Translations under genes and position numbers: made by a program | The notes under the pieces: generated by a model | Database searches by the model: none | Told to the model about the DNA's origin: nothing | Seen by the model: only the letters and a program-made list of their open reading frames with translations | Shown: positions 10,201 through 22,829 of the stretch, piece after piece | How positions within the stretch are numbered: the stretch's first letter is position 1 | Layout of the letters: every line of letters starts with the position of its first letter | DNA from: Azolla caroliniana | Lineage: Eukaryota; Polypodiophyta | Length of the DNA stretch: 64,000 bases | Reading direction: 5' to 3' | Assembly: GCA_043228905.1 (NCBI GenBank) | Contig: JBHGNT010000008.1 | Location: forward strand, 22,072,001-22,136,000

Positions 10201-10720
10201 AAGTTGTGGATTACAATTCACTTGATGATTGTGTTTTGAGTATGAGTGAGTAAGTGTGTGTGATGTATGAAAAGGTTAGCACGTATATGTGAATTCATTT
10301 ATGTATGTATGTATGTATGTTTGTATGAAAATGCATGTATGTTTGTATGAAAATGCATGTGCATAATTATGTTGGTATAATTATCAGTGAATGTGCAAGT
10401 GTTTGTAAATGTGTGCACGAATGTGTACGTGTAAAAGTGCATGCATAGACATTTTTGTAAACGTGTATGTGTACCTCTATGTATGTATGTGTGCATATGC
10501 AGAAAATATGTATACATTTTGATGTGTATATGTATTTGTTGCATAAAAATGCATGTGCCAACATATGTTTAGGTGTGTGTATGGAACTTATCAGTATTGG
10601 ATTTATGTGCAGGTAGGTGTAGTAGGTCTAAATGAGTGTGTGTTTTGATGTTTATATGTTTGGGTATTTGTAGATGTATGTTTAAATGATTGGTTGGGTG
10701 TGTGGACAAGGGAGAAGGTG
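10200..10720. repeat. GTATG/GTGTATG-rich low-complexity tract
   Basis: Dominated by (TATG)n at 10300-10345 and degenerate ATGTGTATG-type repeats. The minus-strand frames here are translations of the repeat. Confidence 0.7.
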
Positions 10721-11880
10721 GGAAAAAGGCGTTTTGGGTAAGTACAATATTTTTTCACTTAAGATTATATTTTAGGGGGTGTTTGTGGATGTGGATAGGT
10801 GAATAGGGAGAAGAAGAAATGAAAGGATTGTGAAACCTAGACTAGATGTTGGGGTTTGGGTTGAAGGAGTGGATTCGTTCATCGTCGAGGCTCGATAAAG
10901 GAATGGTTTCATCACATAAACAATGTCATCCATCTTTGCAAATTTGATATAAATATGTCAAAAAAAAGTGAAGCGCAAAGGTCATGATAGTATACAATAG
11001 GTAGAGGAGGCTTTGATTCGTAAAACCACTTAAAGATTTCAATTGATATTATATTATGTGTGTAAAATATATACACACAAACGCACACATATGAATAAGG
11101 TACATAATCAAATATTCTACGACAACACAACTCGCAATTGTGAGGGCCCATACCTTGAACATGTTACTTTGAAAAATGTAATATTTGTTTATACTACACC
11201 AAAGCAAGCAAGGATCTTGGATTTTCAAGCACATTGCTCTCGTGTAAATATATAGTGCTATGTATGCATCAATACCACACTCATGTTGATCTTATTGCAT
11301 AAGACGAGTTGGTCGGTCTTTGTGAATATGTAATTCATAAAGAATAATGTTTGTACTAAAGTTTTCCTAACTATATCCTCACTTAGTTAGTGATGGGACA
11401 ATTTTCTACAAAGCTCAAACAATAAAGTAATGAAACTTGGCAATTGGTGACCCTTATTATGTGCCAAGTTCTGCTCCGAACAAACACCAAATGCTTTAAA
11501 TTTTCATTTAACACACAAGATTCTTTATATTTGGAGGTCCACATGTCCACCTTCCACGTCACATATAAAGGTGTTAAGTATGACTTCTCAATAAATTTTT
11601 AAGCAATCCCTGACAAGTCATAACTAAAAAGATGCATATAAAATTATATGGAAAGATGGTTTATTTTCCAATTGCATGGTTACCTTTGATGGGATACATT
11701 CACTTGACCAAAGCTACATGGAAAATCTCTGTGTTCAACCCAATATTACCCCAAAGTTCTTCCGACTAATCTTGCCTTGACATGAGATGGTTGGTTTGGC
11801 AATGTAGTCTATCACAAAGGATAAGGCAAATGAAGAATGGTAGCCATATTGTTTGTGGTTTCTCGTCCTTTGTGAAATGT
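10721..11880. other. Intergenic, no gene recognised
   Basis: No splice-supported frames or known motifs seen. Short ORFs on both strands are AT-rich and unsupported. Confidence 0.3.
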
Positions 11881-11904
11881 TCCCTCAATAATCTCGTTTC
11901 CCCT

Positions 11905-12665
11905 GATACATTTTGCGGTTGTCCATCTAATATTGTTCATATTTGGTATCCTAACATTATCGATGGAATGTTTCAATCCAACAAGGATTTGCATAATAAA
12001 TGGTGAGTTTCAAAGAAACAAGAGAAGCTTGCAACTTTTAACAAGGTTATTCCATGCATGATAACTTCATATGCTTAACAAATGCGTGGAGATATTAAAT
12101 TATCATCAAAGATTAATGGAATGGTTAAAAGTTCTCACCAACAAAAATGATTTGTTAAGGAAATTAAAAGTATGACAAAAAAAGTACAAGAAAGTGAATG
12201 CTATAGAGTTAAATTAGAAGTAGAAGTTCCATGCCACTTTTTTTAAATATTTAAGTCATCCTAGTTCTCAAAAGTTTCTTTCCACAATCTAATATGATGC
12301 ATTTTGAGGTTGCCCCGGCCCGTGTAAACGTGTTCATACTTCAATGGAATGTTACAATCCAATAAGGACTTGCATTAAATTTGCGCAAGCTTAAAATAAA
12401 CTTGAGAAGCTTACAACACGAAGTTATTCCAAGTATGTGAACTTCACAAGCTTAACAAAACGAGTTGAGGAGATTAAGTTATCATTAAAGATGAATAAAA
12501 AGGTGAAAGCCTTCACCAACAAATGCAACAAGGATATGATCTATCGAGGAAAACAAATGTATGATGGAGAGAGTACGAGCAATTGAAAGACACAAAGTTA
12601 AAGCAGAACTAGAAGATTCATGCCACTTTTTAAACATTTACATTGTTCCAATTCTCAAAAATCCA
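11905..12665. repeat. Two-copy imperfect tandem duplication, ~390/365 bp
   Basis: Copy 1 (about 11905-12280) and copy 2 (about 12300-12665) share, in order, 'tggaatgttycaatccaa', 'gagaagctt', 'aagcttaacaaa', 'gagattaa', 'ttcatgccacttttt' and 'gttctcaaaa' type stretches. Copies have diverged and neither has a sustained frame. Confidence 0.65.
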
Positions 12666-13802
12666 AGTGACGAATTAGTGGGCACCACAATAAAACAATG
12701 ATTTGTCAATAAAACCCCAATCAATAAGCACTTTTATGCATGATTCCAATGCACTTATTGGAGCTAGCGAAATCACAAGGTGTAATCAATGTGGCGGCCT
12801 ACTTATGATCTTGATCTACTTTCAAATAGTTTGGGGTATTGACACAATGAGGGTGAGGGTGGATGGATCTATGGAAAACCCTATGTTTCTTGGAGAAGAT
12901 GCTAATAAGAGGATGGGCATAAAGACAATAATATAAGCTTAGCCTTGATTTTTTTTAATCAACTTATCCAATCAAAACCCCCTCATTAAACTACAAATTG
13001 TGAAAGTTCTCCTTCTGAAGGTTATTGAGACGTGCAAAATAGTGAATATGCGCGACATCGTTGACGCATGAATTTCATTTGGAATCTATGTAAGTCATCA
13101 ATCACCAAAGTTGAAGACTTGATACTTATGTCTCCATAATATACTACTTGTCAAAGTAATCACAAATATGCATGTTTTGAATGAAACTTTAAAAAATAAA
13201 GGTGAAAACATCAACATGAGATGAAATCCCACGAAAAATGTACAAACTTTCCATGTTCAAAAGTACTCAAAATAAAGGCGAAATGGTCGTGGAGAGATTA
13301 AAATTGATTGGAGACGATCATAAAGATATTGTCTTTGAATGAAGCTTTACACTCTATCTACAACTATTACGATGTTATATTTCTCGCAAAAATAGAGAAG
13401 GTTAAAAATGGAAAGTTGTTGATTTATAGCACGAGCCTCGTAAACAATGAGCAAAAAACTGAAATAAATGTGCAAACCAACAAGAATAACAAAGGTGCTG
13501 GATCGATGTTTGGGATGATAAGGGAAAACACAGTTATAGGATGGTATAAACCAAAGCACTCAAAGTGAACCCCATGCAACGTCACGCCATTCTCGACACA
13601 ATTCAATTGGGCAAAAAAAACAAGCGACGAGTTAGCGAGAAGTGAGGAGGATATAACATACATGTACATACCGATACATTTTCGTGCCGCTTGGGAGGGG
13701 GGTTTGGAAATGTACACGCCGAGCCTGCGATGCGAGGTTCCTAGCATCACGCAAAGAGCACATATTCAAGTTGTTCAGGAATGACGTCCGGGCGGTCGGG
13801 CT
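12666..13802. other. Intergenic, upstream of PDH E1-beta
   Basis: No supported gene. Two small ORFs (12703-12936 and 13308-13568, plus strand) show no motif. GC content rises after about 13560 towards the PDH promoter. Confidence 0.35.
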
Positions 13803-13882
13803 TGATCGACCCGATCAGAACAGAGGATCGAGCAGGCGGGTCTGATTGACCCGATGAGAACAAAGGATCGAGCAGGTTGGTC
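13803..13882. repeat. 40 bp GC-rich tandem duplication in the PDH upstream region
   Basis: 13803-13842 and 13843-13882 match except for about five bases; both contain 'gacccgat' and 'ggatcgagcagg'. Position about 450-530 bp upstream of the start codon makes it a possible promoter element. Confidence 0.6.
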
Positions 13883-13948
13883 AATTCGATGCATTTAATG
13901 CTTAGTTTTTTTTTTCTTTTTGTTTTGTCTTTCTGGTGTTTTGTTTTG

Positions 13949-14333
13949 TATAAGAGAGCAACACACACTATTCCCATGTCCATCTTGAGACTCGAGCGCG
14001 TGATCTCTTCTCTTCTTCTTCTTCTTCTTCTTCTTCTTCATTTTTCACAATTCATTATTAGTAAATAGAAACTTCCCCCCACGTTTCATTTATGTTAAGT
14101 TTTTAACAAACAAACGAAAAACACACAGAAAAGAAAGGAAAACAATTTAGTTAAGAAAAAAAAGCCAAACAAAATAGAAAAGAAAACACAGAGAGAGACA
14201 GAGAAAAGAAGAAGAAGAAGAAGGAGAAGGAGAAGAAGACGACGAACGGAAGAAGATCGAGTAGAACAGTCGCAGCAGAAGCAGAAGCTCCCTCCCGAGG
14301 GCCCTCCTCACAAATAGGACGCAGGTATCGGCT
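13949..14333 (+). promoter_or_regulatory. Putative promoter and 5' leader of PDH E1-beta
   Basis: A TATA-like TATAAGAG lies at about 13949-13956. It is followed by a (CTT)n run (about 14012-14039) and a GAA/GGA-rich leader (14195-14270), both common in plant 5' leaders. The exact start site cannot be seen. Confidence 0.35.
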
Positions 14334-17300
14334 ATGGCTTCTTCCGGCGTCTTCAGCTCTCTCAGAGGACACGCTTCTTCACTCCTGGTACTCCTCCCCC
14401 CCTCCCCCCTCCCCCTCTCTCTGTCGCTCTGTTATCTTTCTTTTTCCTTCACACGTTTGTGGCAGATCAGCTAGGCTCTTTACGATGAGAAGAAATGCGC
14501 ATTCTTGATTTCTTTTCTCGCTCCCTTTTGGTTTTCTTGTTACACATTTTGGTGGATCGGATCTTTCACTCTTGTAATTGGAATGTCGCATTTTTGTGTT
14601 TGGCCGTATTCTTCATGGATTGGCTGAAAGGAGCTTCGTTTTTGGTTCTCGATTGGAATTTTGGTTTTCCTTTTCTCGTTAATCCAGGCTCCTCATTAAA
14701 GAAGCTTCGTTTTTTTTTTGTCTCTCTGTCATGAAATTGGCTTCTCAATGGAGTTACAATTACTTCCTTTGGATTTATTCTTTATTGACCTCCCTGAATG
14801 TGCTTCATTTTTGCACTTCTCTATCACAATTTTCTGATCCTTCTTTTATTTGGATTCACGCTGAGCTATTATTTGTCGTTCTGTTTTGGAATTTCAGCTC
14901 CCTTTACTGCTCAGTCTTTCCATTTGCATTCATGTTGTGGCAGATGTTGCGATTAGTTACATGGAGATTTGAGAAATGCTCTCTAAAGAAAGATTAGTCC
15001 CAGCCTTTGGTTTTAAAGTAGAGAATCTGCAAGTAGATTTAAGTTATTTTACGAGTGGCTTTCAGATATAGCATCACACCTTTTTGTTTGTTTTGTACTG
15101 TAGCCTGTGCTCTTTTCTTTACCAGTATATTCTGCTGATTCTTTAGCGGTAACAAACAAGAGACTCTGTTTTTCACCTTTTCTCTTCCTATCTTTATTTT
15201 CTTTATCTGGTAGCGTTCCCAAAGAGTAGCTGGAGGATGCACCATACCAACATTTGGCTTGAGGAGTTTTTGTGCTGCAGCTAAAGAGGTATGTTTTGAA
15301 ATTTCCAGAAAAGATGTATGTATTTATAGATAGATAGATAGGTGGATGGATGGATGGATAGACAGAGATATGTGTGCATATGTGTGTGTGAGAGAGATTT
15401 ATTTTACTATGTAGATGACTGTTCGGGATGCCCTCAACTCTGCCCTTGATGAAGAAATGACAGCAGATCCTAAAGTGTACCTTATGGGTGAAGAGGTAAC
15501 TTTATTGCATTTTCTTCTGATAATCAAGTGGATATAAGTCATAGGAGAGCGTCTGATTTCATCTGTTTCTTGATGGTTTCTAGGTTGGAGAATATCAGGG
15601 TGCATACAAGGTATTAGATATTGGAGTTGATTTGTGTTTAAAGGGAGAAATTTGATTTCTCAAGGCTGAACCTGTATGCATGTTTCAAATTCACTTAGGT
15701 GTCAAAAGGCCTTCTACAGAAATTTGGACCTGACAGAGTGCTTGATACCCCTATAACAGAGGTATTTTCTTTATTCTTGTCAGAATTGATGTATACTTGA
15801 AATGATCATCTAACCATTTTGATGTTAAGTTTGGTAACACTGCAGGCTGGATTTACTGGGATTGCAGTTGGTTCGGCTTTCCATGGTCTCAAACCTATTG
15901 TGGAGTTCATGACTTTCAACTTTGCTATGCAGGTGATCTAGAAAATGCCATTTGTTTGTCATTTTCAGTCAAAACAATTCACTTTATCTCCTGTTCATTT
16001 ACTCTACTTGTACACTTAACTTGTAAGTCCAGGCTATTTTGGTTTTACAAAACTATTTCCTATAAAGATATTTGAGTATGCATGCTTCGTTGATGTGTGT
16101 GAGAATTTTGCTGCCTATCATGTCACCTTTGGTACTCTACTCAATGTTTTTTATGTGAGAGGTAATGTGGATGTACTTCAGTAGATTTTGTGCACAAGAA
16201 ACGAAAAAGGATGTACTTATATAGGTAAGAACCATAGGTTACATGTATGCACGTAGATAGGTTTTACGATATAGCATTTACTATATTTTTCTTGGACTGT
16301 GCTTATTTTTTGAGCCACATCTTGCGTGTAGGTTGATGGATGTTTTAAAGTTTCAAAGTTTTCCTGATATTGAATAACCTTTATCTCATCTGTGGACCTT
16401 GGTTTTTATGTACAGGCAATTGATCATATTATCAATTCTGCAGCAAAGACATTCTACATGTCTGCTGGGCAAATTTCAGTTCCTATTGTGTTTAGGGGAC
16501 CAAATGGGGCTGCAGCAGGTGTTGCTGCTCAGCACTCACAGGTGATTTGACTTGATTTGATGATATATGTGAAGTTTAAGAATAGCAACGAGAGAACACG
16601 AAACAATTTTCCTTTTATGTGCAGTGTTTTGCTGCATGGTATGCATCATGCCCTGGTCTGAAGGTTCTCACCCCGTACTCTTCAGAGGATGCACGTGGAT
16701 TGTTGAAGGCTGCAATTCGAGATCCAGATCCTGTGGTCTTCTTGGAGAATGAGCTATTGTAAGTAGGTTAAGTGAATTAAAATGGAGTATTGACTGAAAG
16801 AAGAGTATGCAATGAGTCTTCTTGTTTGCAATACCATCTTTGTGGTATTGGCATCTGAAGAACACAAACATTCAAGGAAATCTCTTGAGTTTTTTTCTAA
16901 ATGCCCTCGAGTTTTCGTTATTTTCAAAGCACCATTCGTTAAACTTTGAAAAAGAGAACAGGGTACAAATTGAGCTTATGATCGCTCAAATAGTGCACCT
17001 GGTTAGAAATCTGTCATTCAAGACCTCAAAACTGAGGAAAAGGGATAAATTGACAATATAATTTGTCAGTGTACATATAATCTGTCTTTCTGAAAAGAGT
17101 GTAATCTGTCATTCTAGACCTCAAAACTGAGGAAAAGGGATAAATTAACAATATAATTTGTCAAAGTGTACATATAATCTGTCTTTCTGAAGATGACGAA
17201 GAGTGTATGGGAAATAACAAAAATTCATTGGCATTGGAAAGTAAAGAAAAACCCAGCGGTAAAAGTTTTCTTCTGAAAATTGATTCCTAAGATCAGAATA

Positions 17301-19508
17301 TTGATGTTCTGTCATGCAGATAGTTAGATTGACCACTATGAAATTTCTCACAATAAGATTAGCATAGATTAGCATTCCAAAACTTGCTTCCTATATATAC
17401 TTTTTCACAATAATGAATGTATGTACCCAGTGAAATCATTATTTTTATTCAAAAACTCCAAAAAATGTGTTGATGTTAAAGTCACGAGCACTGTCTTTTC
17501 CGCTTTCCAGATATGGAGAATTATTTCCAGTTTCTGCTGAAGTTCTTGATCCTAGCTTTGTTCTTCCTATTGGAAAAGCAAAGGTGAGAATTGGACAATG
17601 CACAGATGTATTCTTGTTGAAGCATGTTCTATCTACAATTCTGAATTGCTTCCTGTGAAAACAGATTGAACGTGAGGGAACAGATGTTACAATTACAGCT
17701 TTCTCAAAAATGGTTGGATTTGCTTTGAAGGTAAGCCTTGGTGACTAACAATTTTTGGGATTTTGGCTTTAGCCTTAGTAAGTTGCAATTAGTTGAAGTG
17801 AAGCTGGATCCTATAACCAATAATCAATTGCTTTGATTCTTGAACACTGAACATATGATGAGAAGGATCAACAGTATTTCTATGCTTCATCAATGTAGTT
17901 AATTACTCAGTTTTAGTGTCATTCTGTAAAAAGATGGATTGTATTAATGTGTACTTTTTTTTATCTGATTTTAGGCAGCAGATCTCTTAGCCAAAGAAGG
18001 GATCAACGCTGAGGTAAAGTTGAGTTCACACCTTTTTTTTCTTGTTTATGAGAATATTGACGACATCTTAAAGGTTCATTGGTTTCATGTAGGTCATAAA
18101 CCTGCGGTCAATCAGGCCCCTTGACAGAAAAACAATTAATGCCTCTGTTAGAAAAACCAATAGGCTAGTTACTGTAGAAGAAGGATGGCCACAACATGGT
18201 ATTGGTGCAGAAATTTGGTGAGCCAATTTTGTTATGCTTACATTTGTGTCTGATTATATGTCTGAAAATGATGATTTGTGTTTGCACTAGACAGAATGAT
18301 GAAAATGACCATCTCATGTCACATATGCTTGAGTTGCTATGATTAAGCTAGATTACTTCAGCAGCAACTCATGAAAGACAATAGTTTGAATAGGCAGATT
18401 CCTGAGGATTCACTGACTAAACATATCAAGGTTAAATCTTTACTGGATTGTATTCAGCTTTCACTGACTAAAAATATCAAGGTCAAAACTTTACTGGATT
18501 GTATTCAGCTTTCACTGAGTAAGCATATCAAGCTCAAATCTTTACTGGATTGTATTCAGCTTTCACTGACTAAACATATCAAGGTCAAATCTTTACTGGA
18601 TTGTATTCAGCTTTCACTGACTAAACATATCAAGGTCAAATCTTTATTGGATTGTATAGCGCTTTCACTGAGTGAACATATCAAGGTCAAATCTTTACTG
18701 GATTGTGTTCAGCTTTCACTGACTAAACATATCAAGGTCAAATCTTTACTAGATTGTATTCAGCTTTCACTGACTAAACATATCAAGGTCAAATCTTTAT
18801 TGGATTGTATTCAGCTTTCACTGGCTAATAATATCAAGGTCAAATCTTTACTGGATTGTATTCTTCTTTACTGGAGTTATGATCATCTTCAATCCAGAGT
18901 TGACGATCTCAATTAATCCCTCCACCCTCTTAGGCTATGTAGTGATACATCCCATTTATTGCCGCAATCTTCCTCTTCTTATATTCCTACATGCCAAGTG
19001 TCTTGAGATAGGCTTATTGTGTAGATAGATAGCTTTAACTCGATATATGTGATTACTTGCTTGGTTGTCTAGAATTATTGAGGATTTTATTTAAACATCT
19101 CTTGTGGTAATTCTATTGTCCTCAATACAACTGAATACTTTGGTCATTGTATGGATAATACTCTAGAAGTAGATGAAATTTGTAGGTGTTTCCCCTTATT
19201 CTAATGGTGGACTCCTTTAATGCAGTATGAGTGTGGTTGAAGAGAGCTTTGAATATCTGGATGCTCCTGTTGAGCGAATAACTGGTGCAGATGTGCCGAT
19301 GCCATATGCCGCAAACTTGGAAAGACTGGCTGTACCTCAGGTAATTGCTTAATGCAACGAGTTTTCTCCACTAAAAAGAGACTACATGACACCTCAACCC
19401 ATGTCATTGATACAATGGAATTGGCTTTCTTGCTGGCAGATAGAGGACATTGTGCGTGCAGCCAAGCGAGCTTGCTACAGATCTATTCCATTAAGAGCAA
19501 CAGCTTAG
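14334..19508 (+). CDS. PDHB: Pyruvate dehydrogenase E1 component subunit beta, mitochondrial (14 coding exons)
   Basis: Coding exons: 14334-14387, 15214-15288, 15415-15495, 15584-15610, 15699-15761, 15846-15932, 16416-16541, 16625-16758, 17511-17583, 17665-17730, 17975-18013, 18093-18217, 19226-19340, 19440-19508. All introns are GT-AG and frames join to 377 codons, close to the usual ~360-375. Residues 1-43 are Ser/Arg-rich with few acids, a likely mitochondrial transit peptide. The mature part begins [29 protein letters not shown] carries the conserved Glu that contacts thiamine diphosphate in this family. [33 protein letters not shown], and SLRPLD-type [12 protein letters not shown] in the C-terminal transketolase domain are also intact. 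With E1-alpha the protein forms the alpha2-beta2 decarboxylase of the mitochondrial PDH complex (pyruvate to acetyl-CoA). Wording fits the mitochondrial, not plastid, isoform. No lesion seen; probably functional. Confidence 0.96.
17008..17200. repeat. 95 bp tandem duplication inside PDH intron 8
   Basis: Copy 1 17008-17102 and copy 2 17103-17200 are nearly identical (shared 'cctcaaaactgaggaaaagg' and 'acatataatctgtctttctg'). The intron is 16759-17510. Confidence 0.8.
18410..18868. repeat. Nine-copy 51 bp minisatellite in PDH intron 12
   Basis: Nine head-to-tail units of 51 bp within the intron 18218-19225. Because 51 is divisible by three, the plus strand stays open from 18371 to 18916 and encodes a repeated 17-residue unit ([17 protein letters not shown]). 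Flanking PDH exons join cleanly across it, so it is intronic, not an exon. Confidence 0.9.
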
Positions 19509-19830
19509 GAGAGTGTTTGCAAAGAGCAAATGTTTAAGAGGTGTTTGAAGACAACTTTCCAAGAGCAGCAGCTTAAAGAAACACCTGATAGTGGGCAGAT
19601 CCCAATTCCATTCCATGTTATGAACTGCCTCCAATGAATAATATCATCTTTTAGCCTTGAGTTGGTTCACCCTCGTGCATTTTTGATGCTATAGATGGCC
19701 TTTGGGGTGCCTGTATTTTTATATAAGCTCGATGGGGTTACTCTGTAATTGAGAGCTTCCGTTAGTGTATGCATGTTTGTGGCTAAATGCCGTTGAAAAT
19801 AAGATATTTCATGTTTAAACAATGGGATGA
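19509..19830 (+). other. PDH E1-beta 3' untranslated region (approximate)
   Basis: Follows the TAG at 19506-19508. An AATAAG-type poly(A) signal occurs near 19797. The end is a guess. Confidence 0.35.
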
Positions 19831-20640
19831 AAAGTTGTTTTATATTTACTAAAGGCCAATATCATTAACTAGATTGGTATGAAGACGAATGCGGATGCAA
19901 TCAGGTAAATGGAGATACTACCAGTGATTTAAGTAAGAAAGTTTGAGCATCAATGCTTATAAACTTTGAAATGTCTGCTTGATAAAAGAAAATTCAGGTA
20001 TACTGTTGAACGTTGGGGCAAACTAAATTGGATAGCTCCTATACATCCCATTTTTTGAAAGGTGTATGTAGGTTTTCTGCTCGGAATGTTTGCAATGGTT
20101 TTTAGTATCAGTTCTTGTTTTTAGTAATGATCACCAATATTTAATTGCCAAAACTTCCAGATAGGTTGATGCCCTTGAGTGCTAATCATTGACTGGGACG
20201 GGACCTAATTGATAGCAGAATTGTTGCACATAGCATTGACATTCAACTTGGTAGGTTAATTTTGTATTTATGTTGTGTTGGATATTCTGTTTCAAAATTA
20301 TATGATTGTGTCAAAGATCTGAGCAGATGCAAGAAAGGATTCTAGATATTGGTCATAGCTCCTTTTACTAGGGGAAGGGGATTTCAAATCGATCTAGCAG
20401 TTTGTCGGACATTGAAACCTTAGCTCATAAGATCTTGGAGTTCTCGGAAGTCTATAGAACAAATGATGTCACTAACATCAAGACCTTGGAGCTCTTGAAG
20501 ATCTTGGAGTTTCTAAAGTTTCTAGGATGTTGTGGAATTTATGTATCATCTTTCATTGCTCTAGAAATGTCTAAAGAACTTGTCCAAACTAAGCTTTTCA
20601 TCCTAAGGATACTAGTTGGAACTTCAGTTACGAAAGAGGG
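19831..20640. other. Intergenic between PDH and PPR gene 2
   Basis: No supported gene. The plus-strand ORF at 20402-20782 overlaps the 3' end of PPR gene 2 antisense and shows no motif. This stretch should also hold the 3' UTR of PPR gene 2. Confidence 0.35.
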
Positions 20641-22824
20641 TCACTCACAATGTGGGTCTATACAAAGGCAATCCGAATCATTTAATGTCAAAACATTATG
20701 GAAGGCTTTTCTTCCAAGCTCTACATTCCCCCATTTCTGGCAAGAGGTCAGCACAGTTCTTAACAACACGGCATTAGGCTGAGTAGGCATTCTTTCCATA
20801 ATTACTATTGCGTTGCGCAATTCACCGACACGTGCAAGGAGATCAACCATGCAACCATGATGCTGAAATGTAGGGAGAATACCATACTCTTTACTCATAA
20901 TCTCAAAGTATGTTAGACCCTGATTCACTAGACCTACTTGACTACATACACTAAGAACACTTGTAAATGTGATGACATCCGGCCGTTTACCTTCTCGTGT
21001 CATTCTGTCAAATAAAGTAAATACAGTATTGCTTTGACCAAGTTGGACATATCCAGCGATAAGAGAATTCCACAAGATTACATCTTGAATAGAAAGCTTA
21101 TCAAACACTTGTTGGGCAATTGGAAGCAACCCACATTTTGCATACATATCCACCAATGTACTGCCAACAATGAGATTCATTTCCAAACCCTTCCTCATGA
21201 TATCAGCATGTAATTTTCGGCCTTTTACTGCTGCTCCAATGTTACCACATGCTTTCAGAGTACAAACAAATGTGGCAGCAGTGGCAGAGAAACCCTCTGA
21301 TCGCATTTGTTCGAAATAGTGAAGAGCTTCTTCAGGTTGATCTTGCCCAGCATATCCAGTGATCAAAGTAGTCCATGAGATGATATCTCGAATCCGAAGA
21401 TTGTCGAATACTTCTTGAGCTTTGACAAAAATGCCACATTTCACATACATATGAATCAATGCATTACCAACCAGAAGATGGTCTCTTTCCAACAATCCTT
21501 TTCTAGCAATCTCTGCATGTATTTCTTGGCCTCTTTCTATTGCTCCTATGTTACCACATGCCTTCAAACAAGAAAGATAGGTTGCGACATTTGGTGAGAT
21601 GTGCTCGAGTTGCATCAATTTCAGACAAATGAGGGCATCTTCATTATGACCATGGTTCACATAACCTGAAATGAGAGTAGTCCATAAAATTATACCCCTA
21701 TTTGGAAGATAGTCAAACACTTCCTGTGCTTTTTTAAGGAAACCACATTTGGTACACATATCAAGCAAGGCACCACCAACAAGAGCATCTCTTTCTAATC
21801 CTTTTCTGGTAACCTCATAATGTATTTTTTGACCCATTTCTATATTTCTTAGGCTCCCACAAGCTCTCAAGCCGCATGCATAGGTGATCACGTTTGGGGA
21901 AATTCCCTCGAGTTGCATTTGTTTGAAACAAGTCAATGCTTCTGCACCTTGCCCATGTTTAACATACCCTGCAATAAGTGATGTCCAAGCTATAACATTT
22001 TTAAGTGCTAGTCTTTCAAACACTTCATGTGCTTTAGAGAACAGGCCACATTTGGCATACATATCTACCAATGCGTTGCTTAATTTAACATCATCTTCAT
22101 GCAGTTTCTTCCTGTAAACTTCACCATGTATCTCTCTGCCCTTCTCTATTGCACCCAAGTTCCCACAAGCTCTCAAACTGCAAATATATGTGACCACATT
22201 GGGAGAGATGCCCTCAACTTGCATCTTTTCAAAGCATGCCAATGCATTAGCATCGAACCCACAATTTACATAAGCTGTGATGAGTGCATTCCATATAACA
22301 GTATCTCTAACTGGGGAATAACTATCAAACACTTCTTCTCCTTTACTAATACACCCACATTCGGCATACATAGTGATCAAACTACTTCCAAGAAAGAGAT
22401 CCCCTTTGAGAAGTCCATTACTGGCAATAAGCTCGTGTATTTCTTGACCTGCCTGCATATCCTTCAACTCACCGCATGCTTTGATTAACGCAAGAAATAT
22501 TTGTCCATAGGCATCAATGGAACCACATTTTTGCATCTTTTTATAGAGGACAAGGGCATGTTGAAACATACCAGAATCCACATGTCCAGTGATAATAGAA
22601 TTCCAGGAAGAAATATTTGGATCAATGAGCTTTTCAAAGACCTTCCGGGCAGAGCACAGTCTTCCAACCACTACTAGCATGGAGACCAAATAGTTGCCTA
22701 CACAGTGGTGGGTATTCAGCCCACTTCTATTCATATACTCAAGCACTTGGGTAGCTGAAAGAGCACCTCTCTCTTTCCTGCATCTGTATAGAAGACATGA
22801 AATAGTTTCCACAGAAGCAGGCAT
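20641..22824 (-). CDS. PLS-class pentatricopeptide repeat protein, short E1-type tail
   Basis: Intronless, 727 residues, first ATG used. About twenty tandem P/L/S PPR motifs run from residue ~20; recurring signatures are GNALIHMYVKCGIFVKAQEVFD, RDIISWTTLITGYAGQ, and PNVVTYICSLRACGNLGAIEKGREIHGE. The last third of the protein ends with GCMVDLLARVGELRNAIVIM, then PNAVLLRTVLTSCQKWGNVELG (E1-like), and stops at CIDPHCE before an E2 or DYW domain. The family binds organelle RNA in a sequence-specific way. The internal blocks are very similar to each other, suggesting expansion by repeat duplication. The abrupt end suggests loss of a former E2/DYW tail or a protein acting with a partner in trans. 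No obvious transit peptide. Confidence 0.9.
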   Translation of the reverse strand: MPASVETISCLLYRCRKERGALSATQVLEYMNRSGLNTHHCVGNYLVSMLVVVGRLCSARKVFEKLIDPNISSWNSIITGHVDSGMFQHALVLYKKMQKCGSIDAYGQIFLALIKACGELKDMQAGQEIHELIASNGLLKGDLFLGSSLITMYAECGCISKGEEVFDSYSPVRDTVIWNALITAYVNCGFDANALACFEKMQVEGISPNVVTYICSLRACGNLGAIEKGREIHGEVYRKKLHEDDVKLSNALVDMYAKCGLFSKAHEVFERLALKNVIAWTSLIAGYVKHGQGAEALTCFKQMQLEGISPNVITYACGLRACGSLRNIEMGQKIHYEVTRKGLERDALVGGALLDMCTKCGFLKKAQEVFDYLPNRGIILWTTLISGYVNHGHNEDALICLKLMQLEHISPNVATYLSCLKACGNIGAIERGQEIHAEIARKGLLERDHLLVGNALIHMYVKCGIFVKAQEVFDNLRIRDIISWTTLITGYAGQDQPEEALHYFEQMRSEGFSATAATFVCTLKACGNIGAAVKGRKLHADIMRKGLEMNLIVGSTLVDMYAKCGLLPIAQQVFDKLSIQDVILWNSLIAGYVQLGQSNTVFTLFDRMTREGKRPDVITFTSVLSVCSQVGLVNQGLTYFEIMSKEYGILPTFQHHGCMVDLLARVGELRNAIVIMERMPTQPNAVLLRTVLTSCQKWGNVELGRKAFHNVLTLNDSDCLCIDPHCE

Positions 22825-22829
22825 CCTCT

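Noticed and set aside
14379-15245. ORFs across PDH intron 1, both strands
   Set aside because: Intron sequence; no motif and unequal to the conserved exons.
18410-18868. CRISPR-like array
   Set aside because: Units are head-to-tail without unique spacers and the DNA is eukaryotic.
18371-18916. 181-codon repetitive ORF as a separate gene or PDH exon
   Set aside because: It lies wholly in an intron, and exons 12 and 13 of PDH join in phase across it.
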